In this document: piece by piece, positions 8,945-15,206 of the stretch
Layout: each line of letters starts with the position of its first letter
Position numbering within the stretch: the first letter of the stretch is position 1
Source of the DNA: Methanomicrobiales archaeon
GTDB lineage: Archaea > Halobacteriota > Methanomicrobia > Methanomicrobiales > Methanospirillaceae
Direction of reading: 5' to 3'
DNA: 23,630 bases
NCBI GenBank assembly: GCA_017883495.1
Contig: JADGNL010000028.1
Coordinates: 1-23,630 of the forward strand
Program-made: the position numbers and the translations under genes
The notes under the pieces: generated by a model
What the model was told of the DNA's origin: nothing
The model's database searches: none
The model's input: the letters and a program-made list of their open reading frames with translations, nothing else

Positions 8945-9932
8945 GAGGATTCTAGCCATCTTCAAGAAAAAGGACGTCACGGTGGAGACATCGCGGACGG
9001 ACGCCTCGAAACCAACAACGCCGGGCGCTTCCCCCACGGGAGCGATGCCGGCCGAACGTGCACCGGTGGTGGAGGGGCAGAAGTCTGCCATCCCCCCTGA
9101 TGAGAAGGTACCGACAACGGCACAATCCGATAGAAAGGAGGTAAAACCTGTGTCTGACAAAATTACCGCCGGCCACGTGCACATGAGTGGATGCACGGGC
9201 TGCGAGGTTGCTATAGCTGATAACTACGCGGGACTCTTGACCCTGCTCGACAAATACGTCGACTGGGTCTACGACCTGACGCTCGCCGATGTCCGGCACA
9301 TCCCCGAGATGGATGTCGCGCTGGTCGAGGGCTCGGTCTGCATCAACGACCATCTCTCGGTCGAAGAGATCCGCGAGACCCGCGAGAAGTCGAAGATCGT
9401 CGTGGCGCTCGGCGCCTGCGCCTGCTCCGGCAACATCACGCGCTTTGCGCGCGGTGGCCAGCAGAACCAACCCCAGCACGAGTCCTTCGTCGCCATCGGC
9501 GACCTGATCGACGTCGACGTCTTCATCCCCGGATGCGCGCCGACGCCCCAGATGATCAGGAACGTCTGCGTGGCCGCCTATCTCCTGCTCAAGGGGAACG
9601 ACGACCAGAAGGCGCTGGCAGGGGCATACCTGAAGCCGCTGATGGCCGTCGCGAAGTGCGACCCGGCCCCGACGGGCTGCAACCACGCCTGCGGCTGCGA
9701 CCTGATCGTCGGCGTGATCAACCAGGGCCTCTGCATGGCCTGCGGCGCCTGCGCCGCGTCCTGCCCGGTCCGCGCGATCACGATGCAGTACGGCAAGCCC
9801 AACATCGACCGCGAACTCTGCATCAAGTGCGGGGCCTGCTTCAACCAGTGCCCGCGCAGCTGGTACTCGTTCGATGTGACGAACATGTACGAGGGGATCA
9901 TGGAGACGATCGACGCCGCAATGGCGCCGTGA
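8931..9932 (+). CDS. frhG: F420-reducing hydrogenase small subunit FrhG, with N-terminal extension
   Basis: FrhG is the iron-sulfur subunit linking the NiFe site in FrhA to FAD in FrhB. The core begins with SDKITAGHVHMSGCTGCE, which ligates the proximal cluster together with GACACSGN and PGCAPTP. The C-terminus has two ferredoxin motifs, CMACGACAASCP and CIKCGACFNQCP. Two starts are possible. ATG 8931 (GGAG seven bases upstream) gives 333 residues with a 73-residue extension: a short amphipathic helix (MGLFERILAIFKKK), then a Pro/Thr/Ala/Ser-rich linker. GTG 9150, seven bases after a perfect AGGAGGT, gives 260 residues and the usual FrhG N-terminus. Both frames are identical, so either or both forms may be made. 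The long form might be tethered to a membrane or partner protein (inference). FrhA is at most known as a soluble partner. Confidence 0.93.
   Translation: MGLFERILAIFKKKDVTVETSRTDASKPTTPGASPTGAMPAERAPVVEGQKSAIPPDEKVPTTAQSDRKEVKPVSDKITAGHVHMSGCTGCEVAIADNYAGLLTLLDKYVDWVYDLTLADVRHIPEMDVALVEGSVCINDHLSVEEIRETREKSKIVVALGACACSGNITRFARGGQQNQPQHESFVAIGDLIDVDVFIPGCAPTPQMIRNVCVAAYLLLKGNDDQKALAGAYLKPLMAVAKCDPAPTGCNHACGCDLIVGVINQGLCMACGACAASCPVRAITMQYGKPNIDRELCIKCGACFNQCPRSWYSFDVTNMYEGIMETIDAAMAP
9136..9142 (+). promoter_or_regulatory. Strong internal Shine-Dalgarno before the second frhG start
   Basis: AGGAGGT, the best ribosome-binding site in the operon, sits inside the long frhG frame and seven bases before an in-frame GTG (9150) that begins the canonical FrhG protein. 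It argues that at least part of FrhG is made from the internal start. Confidence 0.7.
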
Positions 9933-9942
9933 GGTGACGAGA

Positions 9943-10821
9943 ATGGTTCAGGACAATTTCCTTGGAAACTACACATCCTGTGTCGCCGCGCGCAGCACCA
10001 ACCGGGGCATCCTTGCGGGATCACAGGACGGCGGCATCGCGACGGGCACGCTCGCGTTTGCGCTCGAAGAGGGCATCATCGACGGCGCCATCGTCTCGGT
10101 GATGGACCCGTCGGAGCCGTGGAAGCCGATGCCCATCGTGGCCACGAGCCCCGAAGAGCTCTACATGGCCCGCGGCACGAAGTACAGCCTTTCGCCGAAC
10201 CTCTCCCTGATCAAGGAGGCGACGCGGAGCTACGGTCTCGACAGGGTCGGCATCGTCGGCGTTCCCTGCCAGATGCAGGGCCTGCGCAAGGGCCAGCTCT
10301 ACCCGGTCGGCCTCCGCGACGTCCCCGACAAGATCGCGCTGGCGGTCGGTATCTTCTGCATGGAGAACTTCCCGTACCAGTCGATCATCCAGCTCGTGGA
10401 GGACCACGGGAACACGAAGCTCGAGAACGTGGTCAAGCTCGACATCGGCAAGGGCAAGTTCTGGATCTACACCGAGCGCGGTGCGGTCGTCCAGCTGCCC
10501 CTGAAGATCACGCACAAGTACGAGCAGCCCGGCTGCCACGTCTGCCTCGACTACGTCGCGAACCTCGCGGACATCTCGACCGGCTCGGTCGGAACGCCCG
10601 ACGGCTGGTCCACGGTCTTCGTCCGCTCGAAGAAGGGCAACGACGTCTGGGCAAAGGCGATGGCCGCCGGCGCCTTCGAGACGAAGCCGATCGAGGAGGT
10701 CAAGCCCGGCCTCGACCTCGTCACGAAGCTCGCGACCGAGAAGATCACCAAGAACCGCAAGTCCCTCGAGGAGCGCGCCAAGTTCGGCGTCGGCAAGGGC
10801 CTGCGGAACCCCTACATCTAA
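9943..10821 (+). CDS. frhB: F420-reducing hydrogenase beta subunit FrhB
   Basis: FrhB carries FAD and one [4Fe-4S] cluster and transfers hydride to coenzyme F420, completing the FrhABG complex. The 292-residue protein has the family N-terminus FLGNYTSCVAARSTN, a glycine-rich GGIATGTLAFALEEG, the VGVPCQMQGLRKG segment with a conserved Cys, and the late GCHVCLDYVANLADIS cysteine motif. The ATG at 9943 is preferred because GAGGTG, overlapping the frhG stop, lies six bases upstream; a GTG three codons earlier (9934) is less likely. It is last in the operon and is followed at once by an oligo-T terminator. The FrhB family also includes F420-dependent enzymes such as FpoF and FqoF, but the operon context settles the call. 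Confidence 0.96.
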   Translation: MVQDNFLGNYTSCVAARSTNRGILAGSQDGGIATGTLAFALEEGIIDGAIVSVMDPSEPWKPMPIVATSPEELYMARGTKYSLSPNLSLIKEATRSYGLDRVGIVGVPCQMQGLRKGQLYPVGLRDVPDKIALAVGIFCMENFPYQSIIQLVEDHGNTKLENVVKLDIGKGKFWIYTERGAVVQLPLKITHKYEQPGCHVCLDYVANLADISTGSVGTPDGWSTVFVRSKKGNDVWAKAMAAGAFETKPIEEVKPGLDLVTKLATEKITKNRKSLEERAKFGVGKGLRNPYI

Positions 10822-10822
10822 T

Positions 10823-10830
10823 CTTTTTTG
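10823..10830 (+). terminator. Oligo-T terminator of the frh operon
   Basis: A run of six T bases begins two bases after the frhB stop codon, as expected for archaeal U-tract termination. Confidence 0.6.
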
Positions 10831-10871
10831 GTTCCGATCGCGTTCACCTACGGGACGCGCCGTCGGCGATG

Positions 10872-10879
10872 CACATATC
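10872..10879 (+). promoter_or_regulatory. TATA-like box for the FtsZ-like gene
   Basis: CACATATC is centred about 29 nt before ATG 10905, pointing to a leaderless message and supporting that start over ATG 10869, which lies at the upstream edge of the box. Confidence 0.5.
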
Positions 10880-10904
10880 CGATCCGTCCGACAATACTCT
10901 ACCG

Positions 10905-11987
10905 ATGAGGGTTCTCGCGATCGGCCTCGGGGGTGCGGGCGGACGGCTCGCGGACGCGCTCTACCGCCGGGACCGGGCGGGAAAGGTCTCGTGCGTCGAG
11001 GCCGCCGCGATCGATACGGACGCGCAGGCGCTCCGGCAGCTCTCGGCGATCACCGAGGAGCACCGGCTCTACTATCCGCCGATCGCTCCGGGCGCGATCG
11101 ACCTCGAGCAGGTGCTCTTTCACCTGAAGCGCCGGGACGTCTCCGGCGTGGACGCGCTGCTGCTCTGCATCGGGGCCGGGGGGGAGACGGCCCGTCTGGC
11201 GCCGGCGCTCGTGGACGCGCTGAAGGCCGGCTTTGCCGAGCCCGTGCTCGTGCTCGCGGCCCTCCCGCAGCGGTCCGAGGGGCAGCGGATCGCGGCGCAG
11301 GCCGCAGAGACGCTCGACGCCGTGCTGCCGCGGGCCGACGCGGTCCTCCTCTTCGACAACGAGACCTTCGCGGCCCGCCAGCCCGCGGGGGCGCGGGACC
11401 CCTCGCCCACACTCTACGCGGCCCTGAACGCCGGGGCCGCCCGCCGCATCGGCCTGCTGCTCCGGGCCGGCGAGGCCGGCCGGGAGGCCGCGCAGGTCGT
11501 GGTCGACGCGGGCGAGGTGCTCGGCACGCTCGCGGGCCAGGGGTTCGCGGCGGTCGGGTTCGCGTTCGAGCCGCTCCGCGAGCACTGGCTCGTCCGGCTT
11601 CTCGGCCGGCCGGTGCCGTTCCTGTCGCGGGCCGATCCGTTCGACGGAGCGATCCGGGTGGTCGAGCTCGCGAAGAAGGCCTGCTACGAGGAGGTCTCGG
11701 TCCCGTGCGACCTGACCGGGGCCACGAAGGCACTGTTCCTCGTCGCCGGGCCCTCGCACGAGCTCTCGATGAAGGGCTTCACGACCGTGCAGCACTGGCT
11801 CGACCGGACGATCGGCGGGTTCGAGCTCCGCTCGGGCGACTACCCCGTCGAAGCGGGCAGGGTCGGCGTGGTCGTGCTGCTGGCCGGGCTCAGGAACGTC
11901 CCGCGGGTGACCGAGCTCCGGCAGGCGGCCGAGCGCGAGCGCCGCCCGGTCGAGATCGACCGGGTGGACCCGTACGGCGAGACCTGA
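10905..11987 (+). CDS. Divergent FtsZ/tubulin-superfamily protein
   Basis: This 360-residue protein follows the FtsZ order of motifs but with altered residues. GLGGAGG (7-13) fits the first nucleotide loop. GAGGETARLAP (90-100) stands where FtsZ has the GGGTGTGxAP tubulin signature. PQRSEGQR (121-128) matches the PFxxEGxxR loop. VVVDAGEVLGTL (198-209) aligns with the T7 synergy loop but lacks its Asn, keeping an Asp. The tubulin signature has thus lost its Thr-Gly-Thr core, so GTP binding may be weak and GTP hydrolysis unlikely; a structural or regulatory role is possible (inference). The start at 10905 is chosen from the motif position and the TATA box. It is convergent with the hydrophilic-protein cluster, 24 nt away. 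Length is close to ordinary FtsZ. Confidence 0.75.
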   Translation: MRVLAIGLGGAGGRLADALYRRDRAGKVSCVEAAAIDTDAQALRQLSAITEEHRLYYPPIAPGAIDLEQVLFHLKRRDVSGVDALLLCIGAGGETARLAPALVDALKAGFAEPVLVLAALPQRSEGQRIAAQAAETLDAVLPRADAVLLFDNETFAARQPAGARDPSPTLYAALNAGAARRIGLLLRAGEAGREAAQVVVDAGEVLGTLAGQGFAAVGFAFEPLREHWLVRLLGRPVPFLSRADPFDGAIRVVELAKKACYEEVSVPCDLTGATKALFLVAGPSHELSMKGFTTVQHWLDRTIGGFELRSGDYPVEAGRVGVVVLLAGLRNVPRVTELRQAAERERRPVEIDRVDPYGET

Positions 11988-12011
11988 GGAGGAATCCGGC
12001 GCGCGACGACG

Positions 12012-12344
12012 TCACCACTCGAAGCGGGGACCCCGGACGCGCTGTTCGACGCCGTCGTCCGACCCCTCGTGCCGCTCGCCGCCGTGACGGCCGAAGGCGC
12101 GTGTCCGGCGAGGCCCATCCTCGTCCTCGCCCGGAGGCCTCCGCGTGGCCCTGTCGAGCCGGTCCAGGCTCGAGAGCAGGTCCTCGTCGGAGCGCGAGCG
12201 CGCCCGCCCGCTCGACTTGATCCCTCTCGCCGAGAGACTGTGCTGGTACGACGTTCCCCCGCGGGTGTGGCGTCCGGCCGCAGCCTTCGTCCCGGTCGGC
12301 CCTCCGCCGGTCCCCGCTCCCCTCCTCTGCGGATCCGTGTCCAT
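12012..12344 (-). CDS. Small hydrophilic Arg/Gly-rich protein (unrecognised)
   Basis: This 110-residue predicted protein is rich in Arg, Gly, Ser and Asp with few hydrophobic residues, so it is probably disordered apart from one helix-like segment (DEDLLSSLDRLDRATRR, middle of the protein). The case for a real gene is its translation signal: GAGGTG lies six bases before ATG 12344, within the last codons of the upstream frame, whose stop is only five bases away. The same stop-overlapping arrangement is seen in the neighbouring pair at 13235-14233. High GC makes chance open frames common here, so confidence is moderate. It is last in the minus-strand cluster and convergent with the FtsZ-like gene. 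I do not recognise a family. Confidence 0.5.
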   Translation of the reverse strand: MDTDPQRRGAGTGGGPTGTKAAAGRHTRGGTSYQHSLSARGIKSSGRARSRSDEDLLSSLDRLDRATRRPPGEDEDGPRRTRAFGRHGGERHEGSDDGVEQRVRGPRFEW

Positions 12345-12349
12345 CGGAC

Positions 12350-12664
12350 TCACCTCGCCGTGTCCTGCCCTCGCCCGAGCCGACTGTGGCGGGACCCCGG
12401 GCGGTCGCCGGGGAGGGCATTGCTGTCGTATTCGTCGCGGGCGCCCGTGCTGCCGCGGCTGCCGGAGGTGCCGAGGTCCTCGGCCGTGCCCGACGTCAGG
12501 CCGGGGCCGGTCCCTTCGGTGCGGCGCGTCTCCCCCGGCGGCGCACTTGCCGGGCGATGCGTGTCCCCGCCCGGGCCGACGGCGGTCCATCCCTCGCCCG
12601 GCGGGGAGGTCCGTCCCGGAGCTGCCTGTCCTTTTTCAGCCGTATTCGATCTTGTACGTTTCAT
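12350..12664 (-). CDS. Small disordered Gly/Thr/Pro-rich protein (unrecognised)
   Basis: This 104-residue product, starting MKRTRSNTAEKG, is almost devoid of aliphatic residues and rich in Gly, Thr, Ser, Arg and Pro, with a segment SGTAEDLGTSGSRGSTG typical of disordered proteins. ATG 12664 is tentative: no strong ribosome site precedes it, but a TATA-like TTAATACG lies about 37 nt upstream. An ATG at 12745 would add 27 residues with a different, Cys/Phe/His-containing character, so I do not favour it. The stop is five bases before the next gene, suggesting a two-gene transcript. No known domain is visible. It could be a chance frame in GC-rich DNA. Confidence 0.42.
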   Translation of the reverse strand: MKRTRSNTAEKGQAAPGRTSPPGEGWTAVGPGGDTHRPASAPPGETRRTEGTGPGLTSGTAEDLGTSGSRGSTGARDEYDSNALPGDRPGSRHSRLGRGQDTAR

Positions 12665-12886
12665 TAGAGCCCCGTGCAGGGGAGAGGCGTGCGTCCGTAT
12701 TAAGGATTGCGTGCGGGTGAAATCGAAACAGGGCGACGAGGCCATCGTTGGAAAAATGGTTATGCCCGGTTGCTCAGCGGATCATCCAGGAGCGGGATAC
12801 GTCCGGCGATCTGCCCGGACCGTCGCCTCGTCCCGATCGGTTCTGCGTCCACGCGGGCTGGCGATATCGCGTCCCGAGCTCCTCCG

Positions 12887-13129
12887 TCACGAGACGGTCG
12901 CCGGACACGCGTCCCGCAGGTAGGCTCCGGCCGGCTGAACCGATGCGGATACCCGTGACTGAAGCGAAATCGCGGTTGTTCGTTCCCTCTCGGAGGGACT
13001 GTCGATCGCTCTCCCCACCGCGGGCAAAGATGCATCGCCGGCGACACGCACTCCTATCGGGGCATCGGACGGCAGGTCAGTCTCGGCGAGAATTTCCAGA
13101 GATTCCGCAGCATGATACGTGTGTGTCAT
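12887..13129 (-). CDS. Possible small hypothetical protein
   Basis: ATG 13129 opens an 80-residue frame beginning MTHTYHAAESLEILAETDL, with a balanced composition in its first half (DAPIGVRVAGDASLPAVG). Possible ribosome-binding bases (GGGA) are four bases upstream; no clear TATA box is seen. A competing minus-strand frame overlaps it (13077 up to 13709). If neither is real, 12665-13234 is an intergenic stretch of about 570 bases without a recognised gene. No family was recognised. Confidence 0.28.
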   Translation of the reverse strand: MTHTYHAAESLEILAETDLPSDAPIGVRVAGDASLPAVGRAIDSPSERERTTAISLQSRVSASVQPAGAYLRDACPATVS

Positions 13130-13234
13130 CTTTCCCACGATCCTCTTGGATCTCGACTGTGACGATTGACATTCGGACGGCGAGCCGATCCGGGCCTTCG
13201 CGACCACGGTCGAAAAAGGTGATGGTTCGGGGCG

Positions 13235-13699
13235 TCAGCGGTTCGTCTCGGTCTGCGACGACCCCGACTTTCCGCCCGTCCGGGATCGTCCCGAGGGCAT
13301 GCCACCGGTCGAGGATTCCCCCTCTCTCTCGCCGCCCCAGGCCGAGGAGCGCTCGCGGTCCGTCATCGCGCACTTGCGCTCGTACATGGCCCGCTCGCGG
13401 TCGCTCATGCCGCGCTCGCGCTCGGACATCCCGCGCTCCCGCTCGCCCATCGCATGTTCGCGCTCGCAGAGGCTCCTGGCATACTCGCTCGATCCACGGC
13501 TCATGCCCATGGAGGTCGAGCCCACCCCGCCCACGCCCTCCTGCATCCCGGAGCTGCCCCGGGTCGTGGTCTCGCGGCCGGTCTGGGAGCCGGCCTGCTG
13601 GCTCGAGCTGCCGCGCATCGTGGTCTCGGTCGGGTTCGTGGTCTGCCCGGCCATGGTCGGGTCCCGCGTCTCCGGAATCTTCCTGTTCGCGTCCGCCAT
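13235..13699 (-). CDS. Hydrophilic protein with Met-heptad Glu/Arg helix (unrecognised)
   Basis: The 154-residue product has a Thr/Ser/Gly-rich, probably disordered first half (residues 1-72), then a repetitive charged helix from about 74 to 118 in seven-residue units such as SERERGM and SDRERAM. Hydrophobic residues recur exactly every seven positions: Leu77, Met84, Met91, Met98, Met105 and Met112. One hydrophobe per heptad with alternating Glu and Arg suggests a single stable alpha-helix or a weak coiled coil. The start is ATG 13699 with GGTGAG five bases upstream; this site overlaps the upstream gene's stop codon, so the two are co-translated. Five T bases about 17 nt past the stop may terminate the transcript. 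Function unknown; the shared heptad layout suggests it partners the product of the gene before it (inference). Confidence 0.7.
   Translation of the reverse strand: MADANRKIPETRDPTMAGQTTNPTETTMRGSSSQQAGSQTGRETTTRGSSGMQEGVGGVGSTSMGMSRGSSEYARSLCEREHAMGERERGMSERERGMSDRERAMYERKCAMTDRERSSAWGGEREGESSTGGMPSGRSRTGGKSGSSQTETNR
13350..13475. repeat. Six tandem 21-nt coding repeats
   Basis: Units of 21 bases, each beginning near CGCTCGCG on the plus strand, run head-to-tail and encode (minus strand) the heptads of the charged helix. The units differ at several positions, mainly keeping the Glu/Arg/Met pattern, so the array is old enough to have been shaped by selection on the protein. Confidence 0.75.
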
Positions 13700-13705
13700 C
13701 GCCGC

Positions 13706-14233
13706 TCACCGCCTGTTCTGGATGTGAAGATCGTCCGTGCAGTCCGTCGCGCCCATGCCCCTGCCTGTGATACTGGTCTGGCGCTCGCGCAGGCCCTGCT
13801 CGCGGGTCCGGAGCTGTTCGTCGCGCTCCCCGAGGGACTTCTCATGCTCGCCCAGGTTCTGCCGCCGGGCGTGGAGATCCTCCTCGCACATCTGCATCTC
13901 CGGGTCGCCCTCCTCACTGGCCTCCCGGAGCATCCGGGTCGTCTGGTCCATGCCGGCGTCCTCGCTCTCCTGCGCGCCCCGGCCGCGGGTCCCCCGGGAG
14001 GCTGGCCCCGCTTCTCCTGCCTCCCCGCCGCGTTCGGTCTGGCCCATGGAACCCTGCCGCTGCATGCCGGCGTGTCCCTGCTCTTCTCGGAGCATGGCCG
14101 AGGTCTGGCGCATGCCGGCCTCTTCGCTCATCTGCTCCCCGGCACAGTCCCCGGTCCCGGTCGATCCGCCGGTCGTCGACCCTGTCGAACCAGTGGACCG
14201 GCCTTTCTTCCGGTCCTGCAATCCCAAACTCAC
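13706..14233 (-). CDS. Hydrophilic protein with leucine-heptad helix and internal duplication (unrecognised)
   Basis: This 175-residue product has a Ser/Thr/Gly-rich start (residues 12-28), a duplicated 13-residue motif (EAGMRQTSAMLRE at 38-50; DAGMDQTTRMLRE at 92-104), and a charged helix at about 113-152 with leucines exactly seven apart (120, 127, 134, 141, 148), a leucine-zipper-like coiled coil. It lacks membrane segments and known domains. The start is GTG 14233; a TATA box (AATTATAT, minus strand) about 28 nt upstream and no ribosome site suggest a leaderless message. The next gene begins six bases after its stop and has the same build with Met in place of Leu, so the pair probably arose together and may form a heteromeric coiled coil (inference). 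Confidence 0.7.
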   Translation of the reverse strand: MSLGLQDRKKGRSTGSTGSTTGGSTGTGDCAGEQMSEEAGMRQTSAMLREEQGHAGMQRQGSMGQTERGGEAGEAGPASRGTRGRGAQESEDAGMDQTTRMLREASEEGDPEMQMCEEDLHARRQNLGEHEKSLGERDEQLRTREQGLRERQTSITGRGMGATDCTDDLHIQNRR

Positions 14234-14257
14234 CGGGGGCTCAGGAGCTCTCGTACG

Positions 14258-14266
14258 ATATAATTT
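14258..14266 (-). promoter_or_regulatory. TATA box for the heptad-protein gene pair
   Basis: The minus strand reads AAATTATAT in an otherwise GC-rich neighbourhood, centred about 28 nt before GTG 14233. Confidence 0.6.
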
Positions 14267-14317
14267 TCGTCCTCTTTGATTTCAATGAATCCCTTTAGAT
14301 GTTGCGATGGGCGGAAA

Positions 14318-14458
14318 TTATTTTCGATCCTCCTGCTGGATGCTCTTGCCGATCTTGCGGCTCTCGCCGCCGGTCCGCTGCTCCCGGTTCGGGTCGGGCT
14401 CGCTCGGGCCGCGACTCCGGCGGTCGGCCGCCGGAACGGTCTGCTGCTCCTTCTTCAT
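14318..14458 (-). CDS. 46-residue hydrophilic protein (unrecognised)
   Basis: A short frame starts MKKEQQTVPAADRRSRG and ends GKSIQQEDRK. It contains no Cys, Trp or Phe, is rich in Lys, Arg, Glu and Gln, and is probably disordered or helical on binding. Support comes from a good ribosome site, AGGTGAT, with seven to eight bases to ATG 14458, and from its position between two other hydrophilic-protein genes on the same strand. The message would end just before the AT-rich promoter region of the next gene. I cannot name a family; it is too small for length-based gene finders and easily missed. Confidence 0.62.
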   Translation of the reverse strand: MKKEQQTVPAADRRSRGPSEPDPNREQRTGGESRKIGKSIQQEDRK

Positions 14459-14555
14459 TCGGAGATCACCTGACCGCAGTCGCGCTCTCCGACGAGATAG
14501 GTTTTGCCCCGGTCCGGGCGAGGGCGATCCGAAAAATAGGAAAAGAGAGGTCTTC

Positions 14556-15167
14556 TCAGGACTTGTCCGACTTGGAGGCGGAGCTCTCGCCCTTCTTCCC
14601 GGTCTTCTCAGTCGGCACGTCCTCCCCGCGCCAGTGCTGCCCGGAGGTCCCCGACCCGGACTCTGTCATCTCCCTGCCGCCGACCTTCGGGTTCTTCTCC
14701 CAGGGCTCGCCGCGCCAGTGCTGGCCCTTCGTGCCCTCCGGTCCCATCTCCTCCTTCTCCGACGCGCCCTTGCTCTCCCCCGCCTTGCTCTCGCCCGATT
14801 TCGCCATGTCCTTCCAGGTCTTGGCGTCCTTCTCGGCGTAGATGCCCGACTGGTTCATGGACCGGACGTCCTTGTTGTAGTCCGTTCCCTCCTTCGCGAC
14901 CGAGGGGCCGGTTCCGCCCTCCTTCTCGAAGACGCCGAAACGCGACTTGTTCATTGACATGTCCGAGGAGTCCTCGGGCTTCATCTGGTCCCAGTACCCG
15001 GCGTCGGGCTTCTCGCCCATGCCCGTCTTCGGCAGCGCGCTCCGCTCGTGCTGCCCCATGCCCTCGCGCTCCTCGGCGGCACGCCGGGTGTTCTGGTCTG
15101 TCTGGATGTTCTTGGTCTTCGAGAGACCCTTGTCATGTCCGCTCTGTTCTTCGGTCATGGAATCCAC
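14556..15167 (-). CDS. Hydrophilin/LEA-like repeat protein (unrecognised)
   Basis: The 203-residue product is dominated by Lys, Glu, Gly, Ser and Thr, has no membrane or hydrophobic core segments and contains repeated short motifs: GTKGQHWRGE at 145-154 and GTSGQHWRGE at 173-182, plus a looser repeat around SMNKS (71-75) and SMNQS (103-107). This is the character of hydrophilins and LEA-like desiccation or osmotic-stress proteins, though no formal LEA motif is seen. The TATA box TTTATATC (minus strand) is centred 27 nt before GTG 15167, implying a leaderless start there; ATG 15158, with GGTGGA five bases upstream, is the alternative. A U-tract follows the stop by about 20 nt. It lies 39 bases after the Trm5-like gene but has its own promoter. 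Confidence 0.8.
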   Translation of the reverse strand: MDSMTEEQSGHDKGLSKTKNIQTDQNTRRAAEEREGMGQHERSALPKTGMGEKPDAGYWDQMKPEDSSDMSMNKSRFGVFEKEGGTGPSVAKEGTDYNKDVRSMNQSGIYAEKDAKTWKDMAKSGESKAGESKGASEKEEMGPEGTKGQHWRGEPWEKNPKVGGREMTESGSGTSGQHWRGEDVPTEKTGKKGESSASKSDKS

Positions 15168-15188
15168 CGGACCAAGAAGAGGGACAAA

Positions 15189-15198
15189 GGGATATAAA
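15189..15198 (-). promoter_or_regulatory. TATA box for the hydrophilin-like gene
   Basis: The minus strand reads GTTTATATCC, the closest match to the archaeal TATA consensus in the window, suggesting strong expression. Confidence 0.65.
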
Positions 15199-15206
15199 CG
15201 TATCCG

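Noticed and set aside
12069..12923. Plus-strand frames opposite the hydrophilic cluster (also 12748-13770, 13454-14263 and 14307-14957)
   Set aside because: They lack ribosome sites and motifs, and the minus strand has TATA boxes, coupled starts and regular heptads. They look like antisense shadows.
13350..13475. CRISPR-like short repeats
   Set aside because: The units are contiguous, have no spacers, and match an in-frame heptad protein repeat.
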